A DNA stretch of 35,321 nucleotides from an uncultured Clostridia bacterium (GCA_947630015.1 CANRFY010000020.1:1-35321), one strand, 5' to 3'; shown: positions 15,596-24,747, numbered from the stretch's first letter. A program made the numbers and translations. The notes: a model not told the origin generated them from the letters alone.

Positions 15596-15706
15596 AAATC
15601 GCGCGAAACGAAAAAACGATCGCACACGGCCCGCTTTCCGTTTTCTTTCGCGGCGCATAATATTTTCATATCATAAACGGACTCGGCGTCGGGGAAATTA
15701 TAAAAT

Positions 15707-15741
15707 GACGCCGCGCGTCATAAAATCATGCGCGCGGCGTC
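15707..15741 (+). terminator. GC-rich hairpin between sigG and spoIVB
   Basis: GACGCCGCGCG (15707-15717) pairs perfectly with CGCGCGGCGTC (15731-15741). No T-run follows. It may attenuate read-through from sigG or shape the spoIVB leader. Confidence 0.45.
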
Positions 15742-15775
15742 CTTATACGGAAACGGTGGGCTTTACAGGATAAAT

Positions 15776-16783
15776 ATGCGGATAAGATATAACAGTCAAG
15801 GCAGATGGACGGCGAGAGCTGCGGCGGCTCTCATTCTGATCGTATGCCTGACCGTGAGCGTATCTGCGGCGGAGGTATGCGCGGGCGGTATGCCATTCGG
15901 CGTAAGATTCAAAACGGCAGGCGTGATGATCGCGGGACTCGGCGACGTGGAAACGGACGGCGGCGCCGTCTGTCCCGCGCGGGACGCGGGACTCGAACCG
16001 CGCGATATTATAATATCGATCGCGGGCAGACAGATCGTCGAGGCGGACGAGCTGGCAAAAATAATATCGGACGGCGGGGGCGCTCCCGTCGAGGTGAAAT
16101 ATTCGCGCAAGGGCGCGGTCGGGGAAACGACGCTGACGCCGGCGCGCGATAAGAGCGGCGTTTACCGCGCCGGAATGTGGGTGCGCGACAGCGCGGCCGG
16201 AATCGGGACGATCACGTTTTACGATCCGGAAACGATGCGCTTCGCGGGACTCGGACACGGTATATGCGATTCGGAAACGGGCGAGCTGATCCCGCTTTCG
16301 TCAGGACTTGTAACCGATGTGTCGATTATCGGCGTCGAGCGCGGCACGGCGGGCGTCCCGGGCGAGCTGAAGGGATGCTTCGGCGTCCGCGAGACGGGTA
16401 CCGTCGATAAAAACACAAAAACGGGCGTTTACGGCACGTTTTCTGTCGTCCCCGCCGCCGGCGAGCGTATGCAGACTGCGGACAGGGACGAGGTGACTGA
16501 CGGCGCGGTCACGATCAGATGCACGCTGCAAAACGGCGAGACGCGCGATTATGCGGCCGTCATTTCGCAGATCGACAAGGACAGCAGAGAGGGGAAGAGC
16601 TTTGTCATAACGGTGACGGATAAGGCGCTGATCGAGCGCACTGGCGGGATCGTGCAGGGAATGTCCGGCTCGCCCGTCATCCAGAACGGCAGACTGATCG
16701 GAGCTGTGACACACGTCATGATAAACGATCCGACGCGCGGATACGGAATTTTCATCGACGAAATGCTGCGCGAGTGCGCGTAA
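15776..16783 (+). CDS. spoIVB: SpoIVB serine peptidase
   Basis: This 335-residue S55-family protease is made in the forespore and signals across to activate SpoIVFB and so pro-sigma-K in Bacillus. One N-terminal membrane/signal segment spans about residues 12-32. A PDZ domain covers about 35-120 (ARDAGLEPRDIIISIAGRQI), and the peptidase domain follows. Its GLGHGI supplies the catalytic histidine and GMSGSPVIQ the serine. The protein is shorter than the roughly 425-residue Bacillus enzyme, mainly at the N-terminus, with no motif lost. The ATG at 15776 is chosen because it directly precedes the signal segment; AGGA upstream is weak. A terminator follows within 25 bases. Confidence 0.93.
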   Translation: MRIRYNSQGRWTARAAAALILIVCLTVSVSAAEVCAGGMPFGVRFKTAGVMIAGLGDVETDGGAVCPARDAGLEPRDIIISIAGRQIVEADELAKIISDGGGAPVEVKYSRKGAVGETTLTPARDKSGVYRAGMWVRDSAAGIGTITFYDPETMRFAGLGHGICDSETGELIPLSSGLVTDVSIIGVERGTAGVPGELKGCFGVRETGTVDKNTKTGVYGTFSVVPAAGERMQTADRDEVTDGAVTIRCTLQNGETRDYAAVISQIDKDSREGKSFVITVTDKALIERTGGIVQGMSGSPVIQNGRLIGAVTHVMINDPTRGYGIFIDEMLRECA

Positions 16784-16807
16784 GCGCGCAGACCGCGGAC
16801 GGCAAAG

Positions 16808-16836
16808 AAAAATCGGGGCGAAACGTCCCGATTTTT
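16808..16836. terminator. Bidirectional terminator between spoIVB and serA
   Basis: AAAAATCGGGGCG pairs with CGTCCCGATTTTT around an AAA loop (13 bp, one G-U). A's on one side and T's on the other let it serve both converging units. Confidence 0.92.
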
Positions 16837-16852
16837 GTTTGTCCTATCAGCT

Positions 16853-18016
16853 TTATCTGATCACGCGAACGCGCAACACGCCCTTGATCTGGCGCATTTT
16901 CTCGACGACGGCCGTCGTCGACGGGCTGTCGATGTCGAGCATCGTGTAGGAGAAGTTGTCCTTGCTGCGGTTGATCATGTCGGAGATGTTGATGCCCTCG
17001 TTGGAGAGCGCCGCGGTGAAGCGCGTGATCATGTTCGGGATGTTCTCGTGCAGAACTGCGATCCGCCCCGCCTTCGTCGGGACGCCCATATCGCACGACG
17101 GATAATTGACGGAGTTCTTGATGTTGCCGTTTTCGATGTAGTCCATCATCTCGCGGACCGCCATCGCGGCGCAGTTGTCCTCGGCCTCCTCGGTTGACGC
17201 GCCGAGATGCGGGATCGCGATCACGCCCTCCATCCCCGCCGTCTTATTGTTCGGGAAATCGGTGACGTAGCGGCGAACCTTTCCCGATTTCAGCGCGTCC
17301 GCCATCGCGTCGTCGTCGACGAGCGCGTCGCGGGCGAAGTTGAGGATGATGACGCCGTCCTTCATCAGCGAGAGCGTAGACGCGTTGATCATATGGCGCG
17401 TGTCGTCGAGCAGCGGCGTATGAACGGTTATGACGTCGCACTCGGCGAAAATTTCCTCTCTCGATTTGACGCGGCGGATGTTGCTGTCAAGATGCCAAGC
17501 GGCGTCGACGGAGAGGAACGGGTCGCAGCCGTAGACGTCCATACCGAGCGCGGCTGCCGCGTTCGCGAGCGGACCGCCGATCGCGCCGAGGCCGATGACG
17601 CCGAGCTTTTTGCCCTTGATCTCGGTGCCGGCGAACGCCTTTTTGCCCTTTTCGACTGCCTTGGCGACGTCGCCGCCGTCCTTGATCGTCTGCACCCAAT
17701 TGATGCCGCCGACGATATCGCGGCAGGCGAGAAGCATACCGCAGATCGCAAGCTCCTTGACGCCGTTGGCGTTTGCGCCGGGCGTGTTGAACACGACAAT
17801 GCCGGCCTTCGCGCATTTATCAAGCGGGATGTTGTTGACGCCCGCGCCGGCGCGTGCGACCGCGAGCAGCGACGACGGCAGCTCCGTTTCGTGCATGGAC
17901 GCGGAGCGGACAAGCACCGCGTCGGCCTCGCCGATGTCGTCGGTCTTGACGTAGTCGGCGGTGAGAAGCGACGTTCCGACCGCCGAGATCGGATTCAGAT
18001 AACAAATTTTACGCAT
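16853..18016 (-). CDS. serA: D-3-phosphoglycerate dehydrogenase
   Basis: This 387-residue enzyme oxidises 3-phosphoglycerate to 3-phosphohydroxypyruvate with NAD, the first step of serine synthesis. The Rossmann motif GVIGLGAIGGPLAN is near residue 140. The catalytic region includes NFARDALVDDDAM and IPHLGASTEEAE, where the active-site histidine lies. Residues 315-387 form an ACT domain (NEGINISDMINRS), the usual serine-sensing module. The form is short, without the extra intervening domain of long SerA. AGGAGG precedes the ATG, and serC lies 18 bases upstream in the same direction. It is the last gene of the apgM-thrC-serC-serA operon. Confidence 0.95.
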   Translation of the reverse strand: MRKICYLNPISAVGTSLLTADYVKTDDIGEADAVLVRSASMHETELPSSLLAVARAGAGVNNIPLDKCAKAGIVVFNTPGANANGVKELAICGMLLACRDIVGGINWVQTIKDGGDVAKAVEKGKKAFAGTEIKGKKLGVIGLGAIGGPLANAAAALGMDVYGCDPFLSVDAAWHLDSNIRRVKSREEIFAECDVITVHTPLLDDTRHMINASTLSLMKDGVIILNFARDALVDDDAMADALKSGKVRRYVTDFPNNKTAGMEGVIAIPHLGASTEEAEDNCAAMAVREMMDYIENGNIKNSVNYPSCDMGVPTKAGRIAVLHENIPNMITRFTAALSNEGINISDMINRSKDNFSYTMLDIDSPSTTAVVEKMRQIKGVLRVRVIR

Positions 18017-18034
18017 GGCTTCCTCCTGTTGCAG

Positions 18035-19117
18035 TCAGCGGTTCTCCGCCTCAAATTTTGCCATGAAATCGACGAGCTTGCGCACGCCCTCGACGGGCAT
18101 CGCGTTGTAGATGCTCGCTCTCATACCGCCGACGGTGCGGTGGCCCTTGAGATTGACGAATCCGGCGGCTGTCGCAGCCTTGACGAACTTGGCGTCAAGC
18201 TCCTCGTCGCCCGTCACGAACGGCACGTTCATGATCGAACGGTCGGCGGGGACGACGGTGCCGCGGAACATTTTGTTGTTGTCAAGATAATCGTAGAGGA
18301 TCGCGGCCTTTGCCTCGTTGCGCTCCTTCATCGCCGAAAGACCGCCCCGGGCCTTCAGCCAGCGGAACACCTTGCCGCAGATGTAGATGCCGTATGCGGG
18401 CGGCGTGTTGTAGAGCGATTTCGCGTCCGCGTGAGTCTTATAGCGGAGCATCGTGGGCGTACCCGGGAGTACGTCGTCGGTCACAAGATCGTCGCGGATA
18501 ATGACGATCACGGTGCCGGCGGGACCGATGTTTTTCTGAACGCCGCCGTAGACGAGCGCGTATTTCGACACATCCATCGGCTCGGAGAGGAAGCAGGACG
18601 AAACGTCGGCGACGAGATCCTTGCCCTTCGTGTTCGGAAGCGTGTGGAATTTCGTGCCGTAGATGGTGTTGTTTTCGCAGATGTAGACGTAATCGGCGTC
18701 CGCGCTGATCGGAAGATCGGAGCAGTCGGGGATATAGGAGAACGTCTTGTCCGCGCTCGACGCCACCGCGTTCGCGGTGCCGTACAGCTTCGCCTCGGAG
18801 TATGCCTTTTTCGCCCATTGACCCGTTATGATGTAGTCGGCGACGCGGTTCTTCATCAGATTCATCGGGATCATCGCGAACTGCTGCGACGCGCCGCCCT
18901 GCAGGAACAAAACGCGGTAATTGTCGGGTATCGAAAGAAGCTCGCGGATATCGGCCTCTGCATCCTCGATTATCTCCGCGAACGCGGACGAACGGTGGCT
19001 CATTTCCATGACGGACATTCCCGTTCCCTTGTAATCGAGCATCTCGGCCGCGGCCTCGCGCAGCACCTCCTCCGGCAGAACTGCCGGACCTGCTGAAAAA
19101 TTGTACACTCTGTTCAT
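18035..19117 (-). CDS. serC: Phosphoserine aminotransferase
   Basis: This 360-residue PLP enzyme converts 3-phosphohydroxypyruvate and glutamate to phosphoserine. The N-terminus YNFSAGPAVLPEEVL is typical, and GGVQKNIGPAG near residue 194 holds the PLP lysine. Other family blocks are FLQGGASQQFAMIPMN and MRASIYNAMP. The start at 19117 matches the family N-terminus and has AGGGAG upstream; in-frame readings further upstream run into thrC. Next to serA it completes two of the three serine steps; serB is not in the window. Confidence 0.96.
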   Translation of the reverse strand: MNRVYNFSAGPAVLPEEVLREAAAEMLDYKGTGMSVMEMSHRSSAFAEIIEDAEADIRELLSIPDNYRVLFLQGGASQQFAMIPMNLMKNRVADYIITGQWAKKAYSEAKLYGTANAVASSADKTFSYIPDCSDLPISADADYVYICENNTIYGTKFHTLPNTKGKDLVADVSSCFLSEPMDVSKYALVYGGVQKNIGPAGTVIVIIRDDLVTDDVLPGTPTMLRYKTHADAKSLYNTPPAYGIYICGKVFRWLKARGGLSAMKERNEAKAAILYDYLDNNKMFRGTVVPADRSIMNVPFVTGDEELDAKFVKAATAAGFVNLKGHRTVGGMRASIYNAMPVEGVRKLVDFMAKFEAENR

Positions 19118-19133
19118 GATCGTTTTCTCCCTT

Positions 19134-20633
19134 TCATTCACTCGTGATACCGAGTATTTCCATAACGGCGGCGCGCATTTCATCCTTTCCGCATACGCGG
19201 TCATGGCGCACCGGCGCCGATCTTATGTCTTCGATCGCGGGCGGCACAGGCACGCCCGATATGCGCGACAGCTCGTCGATAAGCTCAAAATCGCCGCGTC
19301 CGTCGACGTCGTCCGAAATAGCGCTCATGACGCTGCGCGCGAATTTGTACGGACTTGCGGTCGAGGCGACGACTGCGGGCGTCCGATCGCCCGTCGCGGT
19401 TCTGTAACAGTACAGCACGCGCGACGCGACAGCCGTATGAGTGTCGATGACATAGCCATCGCCGTTCCATACGCGCGCGATCTCATCCGAGACCTCGGCC
19501 TCGGCGGCCGAGCCGCCGAAGAAATCGTCGAGGCGCTTGCGCTCGTCGGCGGTGATCGCGTATCTGCCGTTTGCGTGGAGCGCTTCCATGCAGGCGCGGC
19601 ACCGGACGGCGTCGCCGTTCGCGATCTCATATATGAGGCGTTCGAGATTGCTCGATACGAGAATATCCATCGACGGCGACGACGTCGTATAGAACGGACG
19701 GTTCTTGTCGTAGACGCCGGTGTCGAAGAAATCCGTAAGCACGCGGTTGTCGTTCGACGCGCATATGAGCGTTTTGATCGGCGTTCCCATCAGCTTTGCG
19801 TAATGCGCGGCGAGGATATTGCCGAAATTGCCGGTCGGGACGGCGGCGTTTATATATTCGCCGCAGCTCACGGCTCCGCATTTGACGAGCCGCGAATACG
19901 CGTAGACGTAGTACACGATCTGCGGCACGAGCCGCCCGATATTGATCGAATTCGCGGACGAGAACGCGAACCCCGAGCGCGCGAGCGTCTTTGCGAGTTC
20001 CGCGTCGGCGAACATCGTTTTGACGCCGCTCTGCGCGTCGTCGAAATTGCCGCGCACGCCGACGACATATGTGTTATTGCCGCGCTGGGTTATCATCTGC
20101 CGTTCCTGGACGGCGCTGACGCCGTCCTTCGGATAAAATACTATGATCTTCGTCCCGGGGACGTCGGCGAATCCCGCCATCGCGGCCTTGCCCGTATCGC
20201 CGGACGTGGCCGTCAGAATGACGATCTCGCCGTCGGCGCCGTTCTTCTTCGCCGCGACGGTCATGAGGCGCGGAAGTACCGACAGCGCCATATCCTTGAA
20301 CGCGATCGTGGCTCCGTGATAAAGCTCGAGATAGTAAGCGCCGGCGGCGCCGCGAATCGGCGCGATCTCATCCGTGTCGAATTTATCGTCGTATGCGCCG
20401 TTTATGCAGCCGCGCAGCTCATCCTCGGTGTAATCGGTCAAAAACAGCCTCATCACGCGGTACGCAAGCTCGCGGTAATCCATGCGGACAGCTTCCGCAA
20501 GAGGGAAATCGAGCTTCGGTATGCGTTCGGGGACGTAGAGTCCGCCGTCCTCGGCGAGTCCGCGCAAGATCGCGCGCGACGACGTTATCGCCTCGCCGTG
20601 ACCGCGCGTGCTTTTATAAAGCAGTTCGCTCAT
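19134..20633 (-). CDS. thrC: Threonine synthase
   Basis: This 499-residue PLP enzyme converts O-phosphohomoserine to threonine. YKSTRGHG opens the protein, GATIAFKDMAL near residue 111 carries the PLP lysine, and TATSGDTGKAAM and PTGNFGNILAA are the phosphate-binding loops. The length and N-terminus are those of the longer class found in E. coli and many Clostridia. GGAGG overlaps the end of the upstream gene, three bases away, so the two are co-translated. Its neighbour may supply the phosphohomoserine substrate. Confidence 0.95.
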   Translation of the reverse strand: MSELLYKSTRGHGEAITSSRAILRGLAEDGGLYVPERIPKLDFPLAEAVRMDYRELAYRVMRLFLTDYTEDELRGCINGAYDDKFDTDEIAPIRGAAGAYYLELYHGATIAFKDMALSVLPRLMTVAAKKNGADGEIVILTATSGDTGKAAMAGFADVPGTKIIVFYPKDGVSAVQERQMITQRGNNTYVVGVRGNFDDAQSGVKTMFADAELAKTLARSGFAFSSANSINIGRLVPQIVYYVYAYSRLVKCGAVSCGEYINAAVPTGNFGNILAAHYAKLMGTPIKTLICASNDNRVLTDFFDTGVYDKNRPFYTTSSPSMDILVSSNLERLIYEIANGDAVRCRACMEALHANGRYAITADERKRLDDFFGGSAAEAEVSDEIARVWNGDGYVIDTHTAVASRVLYCYRTATGDRTPAVVASTASPYKFARSVMSAISDDVDGRGDFELIDELSRISGVPVPPAIEDIRSAPVRHDRVCGKDEMRAAVMEILGITSE

Positions 20634-20636
20634 AAT

Positions 20637-21878
20637 TTACTGTTCCTCCAAAAGCCGCGCCATCAGCTTATAGCCGAAGGGCTCGTAATTGCCCGTCGCG
20701 GCGGCATCGCGCTCGCTGTATTTCGAGATCATGCGGCGCTCGCGCGTGCTGTCGTACAGCACATACGGTACCGGGTCGGATGTGTGCGTCCGCTTTGAGA
20801 TCGGCGTCGGATGATCCGGCATAAGAAGGATGCGGTACGGGACGCCGGAGGCGTCCATTTCGCGCTTGACGACGGCGAGAACGCGGGAATCCACGTTTTC
20901 GATCGCCTTGATCTTGCGCTCCGCGCTGCCCTGATGGCCCATTTCATCGGGCGCTTCGATGTGGATGTAAACTACGTCGCAGCCGTCCTCGAGCAGCGTT
21001 TTGACGGCGGCGTGCGCCTTGCCCTCGTAATTCGTATCGAGCGTGCCGTCGGCGCCCTCGACGGCGACGACCTTCATGCCAGCGCCAGTAGCGATGCCCT
21101 TGAGCAGATCGACGGCTGATATCATGGCTCCGCGCTTGCCCGTCATGGCGGTGAAATTCTCGAGCGACGGACGCGTACCCGCGCCCCAGAACCAGAGCGA
21201 ATTCGCCTTGCGTTTGCCGGCGGCGGCGCGCTTTTGATTTATCGGATGATCGTTGAGTATGTCGTAGCTCTCCTTCATCATGGAGAGAAAATCGGGGTGA
21301 CGCGGCAGATAATCGCCTATCACACAGTCGAGATGATCGTGCGGAGGACACATATCAAGCACCTCGCCCGAATGCCAAACGGTGATGTGGCGATAGCTCG
21401 TGCCGGTGTAGAAGCGGTATTTATCGGAATCGAACCGCGCGCGGATCGCGTCCATGAGCTGATCCGCCTCCTCCGTCGTGATCTCGCCGGCGGAATGATC
21501 GATTATGACGCGTTCTTCATACGGGACGCCACCCTCCGACAGCGTCACGAGATTGCAGCGGAAAACGACGTCGTCGTCCGACATCGGGACGCCGATTGAG
21601 AGCGCCTCGAGCGGCGAGCGGCCGGAATACGATTTTCGCGGATCGTAGCCGAGTACGGCGAGATTCGCGACGTCGCTGCCGGGACGCATCCCGTCAGGCA
21701 CCGTCTTGGCGAGTCCGAGTTCGCCCTTTCCGGCAAGATCGTCCATGTGCGGCGTGTTCGCGGCCTCGAGCGGCGTTCTGCCGCCGAGCGCCTCGACGGG
21801 TTCGTCCGCCATTCCGTCGCCAAGCACGACTATATATTTTTTGCCGGCGCCGCCGGCTTCACAGCAGTTGTCTATCAA
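20637..21878 (-). CDS. apgM: ApgM-type phosphoglycerate mutase family protein, possible homoserine kinase
   Basis: This 413-residue protein belongs to the alkaline-phosphatase-like, cofactor-independent phosphoglycerate mutase family of the archaeal (ApgM) type. The metal-binding and active-site blocks are VVLGDGMADEP near residue 18, MRPGSDVANLAVLGYDP, HIEAPDEMGHQG and LMPDHPTPISKRTHTSDP. Members located next to threonine genes were proposed as a replacement homoserine kinase (model TIGR02535), and here it directly precedes thrC with no thrB in view. Phosphoglycerate mutase activity remains possible, because 3-phosphoglycerate is also the serA substrate. The start is TTG at 21878 with AGAGGT seven bases upstream. 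Confidence 0.88.
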   Translation of the reverse strand: MIDNCCEAGGAGKKYIVVLGDGMADEPVEALGGRTPLEAANTPHMDDLAGKGELGLAKTVPDGMRPGSDVANLAVLGYDPRKSYSGRSPLEALSIGVPMSDDDVVFRCNLVTLSEGGVPYEERVIIDHSAGEITTEEADQLMDAIRARFDSDKYRFYTGTSYRHITVWHSGEVLDMCPPHDHLDCVIGDYLPRHPDFLSMMKESYDILNDHPINQKRAAAGKRKANSLWFWGAGTRPSLENFTAMTGKRGAMISAVDLLKGIATGAGMKVVAVEGADGTLDTNYEGKAHAAVKTLLEDGCDVVYIHIEAPDEMGHQGSAERKIKAIENVDSRVLAVVKREMDASGVPYRILLMPDHPTPISKRTHTSDPVPYVLYDSTRERRMISKYSERDAAATGNYEPFGYKLMARLLEEQ

Positions 21879-21913
21879 GCTATATTACCTCTGACTATAC
21901 TTATTTACCATAT

Positions 21914-21942
21914 ATCTTATCATTATTCCCTCTTAATTACAA
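21914..21942 (-). promoter_or_regulatory. Promoter of the apgM-thrC-serC-serA operon
   Basis: On the minus strand TTGTAA (21937-21942) and TAAGAT (21914-21919) are separated by 17 bases, about 35 bases before the TTG start. No leader riboswitch or T-box is apparent. Confidence 0.65.
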
Positions 21943-22043
21943 TACATGAATTTACAGAAACTGACCGCGCAATTCGAGGCTTTTCTTGGTTATTGTGCGG
22001 CGCGCTGAAATAATTGCGCGGGCGGGGAAGCCCTGCGCGCCGC

Positions 22044-22076
22044 AAAAAAAGCGGACGCCGGCTTGCGGCGTCCGCT
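22044..22076 (-). terminator. Terminator after pfkA
   Basis: On the minus strand an 11-bp stem (AGCGGACGCCG with its complement) ends in seven T's, 30 bases after the pfkA stop. Confidence 0.92.
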
Positions 22077-22106
22077 GACTGTATAAAGCGTATGGATTTG
22101 ACGCGC

Positions 22107-23168
22107 TTATTTGGAGAGGCGGTCCGCCATCTCGTACATACCCTCGAGCTGACGGCGCTTTTCAGCGCAGATCGAACGCATCTCGGTGATGTCGGCGATG
22201 GAGTACGAACGAAGCTCGCCTTCGCCGAGCTTGTTTTTGTACATCTTATCGAGCTTGAGCGCGTATGTAATATCCATCGGCTCGATAGTGCCGTTGCGCT
22301 CGCACATGACGAGATTGCTCTCGCCTTGGAGCAGGCACTGAACGGCCTTGTCGCCCATTCGCGTCGCGAGCATACGGTCGCGGAGCGTCGGCGAGCCGCC
22401 GCGAACGACGTGCGCAAGACGCGCGAAGCGCGTTTCGACGCCGGTCTGTTCGGGGATCGCTTTCGCAAGATGCTCCGCATAGCCCACAAGTCCTTCGGCG
22501 ACGATGACGATGTAGTTGCGCTTGCCGCTGTCTCGGCCTTCCTTGATCTTTTCGATCAGAGCCTGCTCGTCGAACGGGATCTCCTTGATCGCGATGCCGA
22601 TAGCGCCGATCGAGATGCCGACCTCGAGCGCGATATCGCCGGCGTCGCGGCCCATGACCTCGACGACGTTAGCGCGCGCGAGAGATTCGCACGTATCGCG
22701 GAGTCTGTCGACCATCGAAAGCGACGTGTTGACCGCCGTATCGAAGCCGATCGTGTAGTCGGTGGAGGTGATGTCGTTGTCGATCGTGGCGGGGATGCCG
22801 ATCGTCGGGATGCCCTGCGCCGTCAAATCGACGCCGCCGCGGAACGTGCCGTCGCCTCCGATCACGACGACGCCGTCGATGCCCTCCTGCCGGCAGATGT
22901 CGGCTGCGGCCTTTTGCCCTTCGAGCGTGCGGAAGCGCTGGCAGCGGTCGGAGTAGAGGAACGTGCCGCCCTCATGAAGAATGCCTGACACGTCGCGGTA
23001 CGAGAGCGGCTTCATGATGTTGTCGATGAGTCCGCGGTATCCTTTGTAGATACCGACCACCTCGACGCCCTGCACGATCGCGGAACGGACGACCGCGCGA
23101 ACTGCCGCGTTCATGCCCGGGGCGTCGCCGCCGGATGTAAGAACGCCGATTTTTCTGAACTGTTTCAT
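22107..23168 (-). CDS. pfkA: ATP-dependent 6-phosphofructokinase
   Basis: This 353-residue glycolytic enzyme phosphorylates fructose 6-phosphate. IGVLTSGGDAPGMNAAVRAVV opens the nucleotide-binding lobe, VVIGGDGTFRGG marks the ATP type rather than the pyrophosphate type, and IPATIDNDI and MGRDAGDIA are substrate-site blocks. GGSPTLRDRMLATRMG lies in the C-terminal half. It is about 30 residues longer than E. coli PfkA, mainly at the C-terminus. The ATG at 23168 fits the family start, with GGAGAG upstream. It closes a leftward operon that began with yqhQ. Confidence 0.95.
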   Translation of the reverse strand: MKQFRKIGVLTSGGDAPGMNAAVRAVVRSAIVQGVEVVGIYKGYRGLIDNIMKPLSYRDVSGILHEGGTFLYSDRCQRFRTLEGQKAAADICRQEGIDGVVVIGGDGTFRGGVDLTAQGIPTIGIPATIDNDITSTDYTIGFDTAVNTSLSMVDRLRDTCESLARANVVEVMGRDAGDIALEVGISIGAIGIAIKEIPFDEQALIEKIKEGRDSGKRNYIVIVAEGLVGYAEHLAKAIPEQTGVETRFARLAHVVRGGSPTLRDRMLATRMGDKAVQCLLQGESNLVMCERNGTIEPMDITYALKLDKMYKNKLGEGELRSYSIADITEMRSICAEKRRQLEGMYEMADRLSK

Positions 23169-23179
23169 AACTCTCTCCT

Positions 23180-23674
23180 TTATTTTTTTCCGTAATGGAT
23201 TTTTACTGTTTCCTTCGCGAGCGTGAGCGCGAAATCGGCCGCGGCCTCTCGTATCTGCTCGCGCGTCCACGACTGCGGCAGCGATAATTTCACGGCCTCG
23301 CGCCGCCGCGGACACGATACCGCCACCCACACAGTCCCGACGGGCTTTTCCTCGGTCCCGCCCCCGGGACCCGCTATCCCCGTCGTCGATACGGCGATAT
23401 CGGCGCGGCAAAGCGATCGCGCGCCGTCCGCCATTGCGAGCGCAACAGGCTCCGATACGGCGCCGTTTTCACGCAGAACGTCCGCGTCGACGCCGAGCGC
23501 GTTGATCTTCACCTCGTTCGCATATGAGACGACGCCTCCCGCAAACGCCGCCGACGCGCCCGCCGCGTCGGTGATGAGCTTTGCGATCAGACCTCCCGTA
23601 CACGATTCCGCCGTCGCGATCATAAGCGAGTTCTGCGACAGCGAGCAAATAAGCTCCGATACGTCCGTTTTCAT
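23180..23674 (-). CDS. pncC: CinA C-terminal domain protein (nicotinamide-nucleotide amidohydrolase)
   Basis: This 164-residue protein is a stand-alone CinA C-terminal domain. In the family it deamidates nicotinamide mononucleotide for NAD recycling. IATAESCTGGLIAKLITD holds the catalytic serine region; GGVVSYANEVK, VSEPVALAMADGA and TTGIAGPGGGTEEKPVGTVW are the other signature blocks. Its ATG overlaps the ddl stop as ATGA, so the two are translationally coupled, and pfkA follows after 11 bases. The N-terminal CinA domain of competence-linked forms is absent, which is normal for PncC. Confidence 0.93.
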   Translation of the reverse strand: MKTDVSELICSLSQNSLMIATAESCTGGLIAKLITDAAGASAAFAGGVVSYANEVKINALGVDADVLRENGAVSEPVALAMADGARSLCRADIAVSTTGIAGPGGGTEEKPVGTVWVAVSCPRRREAVKLSLPQSWTREQIREAAADFALTLAKETVKIHYGKK

Positions 23675-24747
23675 ACGTGCGCAAGCTCGATGAGCCGAGT
23701 GATAAGATCGGTATATGAAAGCCCCGTTTTCTGCATCAGCTGGGGATACATACTGATCGAGGTGAACCCGGGCAGCGTGTTGATCTCGTTGAACACGATC
23801 TGCTCCGTACCCTTGAAATCGCGCACGAAAAAGTCGATGCGCGACATTCCCTGACATCCGAGTACGTTGAATATGAGAGACGCCGTTTCCTTGATCCGCA
23901 TCTCGGTCTCGGGTTTGATCCGCGCGGGGATAAAATAGCTGGCGCGGTCGTTTTCGTATTTAGTCTCGTAATCGTAGAATCCGTCGCCGGGGTTGATCTC
24001 GCCGCAGCACGACAATATCACGCCGCCGTCCTCGCCCTCGAGCGCCGCGATTTCGACCTCGCGCCCGATTATGTATTCCTCGACGAGTATCTTTCGGTCG
24101 TATTTCGCCGCCTCCTTCATCGCGGCGAGCATCGAGCCGCGGTCCTCTGCCTTGGACGCGCCGACGGACGAGCCGGACGACGACGGCTTTACGAATACGG
24201 GATACGACGGAATTATGTTTTCTATGCGGTCCGCGACCTCGTCGGGCGAGCTTTCAAGCTCGCGCGCCGTGACCGATACGGCGTTCGCCTGCGGGACCGC
24301 GTAATCGGACAGTATGAGCTTTGTGAGCGTTTTATCCATGCATACGGCGGACGACGCGCATCCGGGGCCGACGTAGGGGATGCCGCACATCGACAAAAGC
24401 CCCTGAAGCGTGCCGTCCTCGCAGTATTTGCCGTGGACGACGGGGAAGACGACGTCGACGTCGAGCTTGCGGACGCCGGAGGCGTCGCGATAGAATATCC
24501 CGCCGCGTCCGCACGAGGGATCGATAAAAGCCGGATATATCTCGCCCGACTGCCATCTGTCGGCCTCGACCTCGGAGGCGTCCCCGCGATAGAGATACCA
24601 TTCGCCGCCGCTCGTTATCCCGACTGTCGAGACGTCGTATTTATCGCGGTCTATGTTGGAAAATACGTTTGCGAATGAGCGGAGGGATACCTTGTATTCG
24701 GGCGATCTGCCGCCGAAGATGAGACATACGCTCTTTTTATCAGACAT
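23671..24747 (-). CDS. ddl: D-alanine--D-alanine (or D-Ala--X) ligase
   Basis: This 358-residue ATP-grasp ligase makes the terminal dipeptide of peptidoglycan precursors. LIFGGRSPEYKVSLRSFA near residue 10 is the first substrate-binding block, HGKYCEDGTLQGLLSMCG follows, and VEEYIIGREVEIAALEG and FNEINTLPGFTS are ATP-grasp and metal-site blocks. The omega loop FYDYETKY fits a D-Ala-preferring enzyme. The EYKVSL variant is closer to the VanC/VanE/VanG branch than to EHEVS of standard Ddl. No vanT, vanXY or vanRS genes are nearby. As the only such gene in view it is probably the housekeeping enzyme. AAAGGAA precedes the ATG. Confidence 0.92.
   Translation of the reverse strand: MSDKKSVCLIFGGRSPEYKVSLRSFANVFSNIDRDKYDVSTVGITSGGEWYLYRGDASEVEADRWQSGEIYPAFIDPSCGRGGIFYRDASGVRKLDVDVVFPVVHGKYCEDGTLQGLLSMCGIPYVGPGCASSAVCMDKTLTKLILSDYAVPQANAVSVTARELESSPDEVADRIENIIPSYPVFVKPSSSGSSVGASKAEDRGSMLAAMKEAAKYDRKILVEEYIIGREVEIAALEGEDGGVILSCCGEINPGDGFYDYETKYENDRASYFIPARIKPETEMRIKETASLIFNVLGCQGMSRIDFFVRDFKGTEQIVFNEINTLPGFTSISMYPQLMQKTGLSYTDLITRLIELAHV

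Noticed and set aside
16000..16783. Possibility that spoIVB is a general HtrA/DegP protease
   Set aside because: The GMSGSP serine motif, GLGHGI histidine motif and domain order fit the S55 SpoIVB family, and the neighbour is sigG.
17207..20798. Long plus-strand frames (629 and 565 codons) opposite serA, serC and thrC
   Set aside because: They have Arg/Asp/Val-rich composition without motifs, antisense to clear enzymes. They are shadows.
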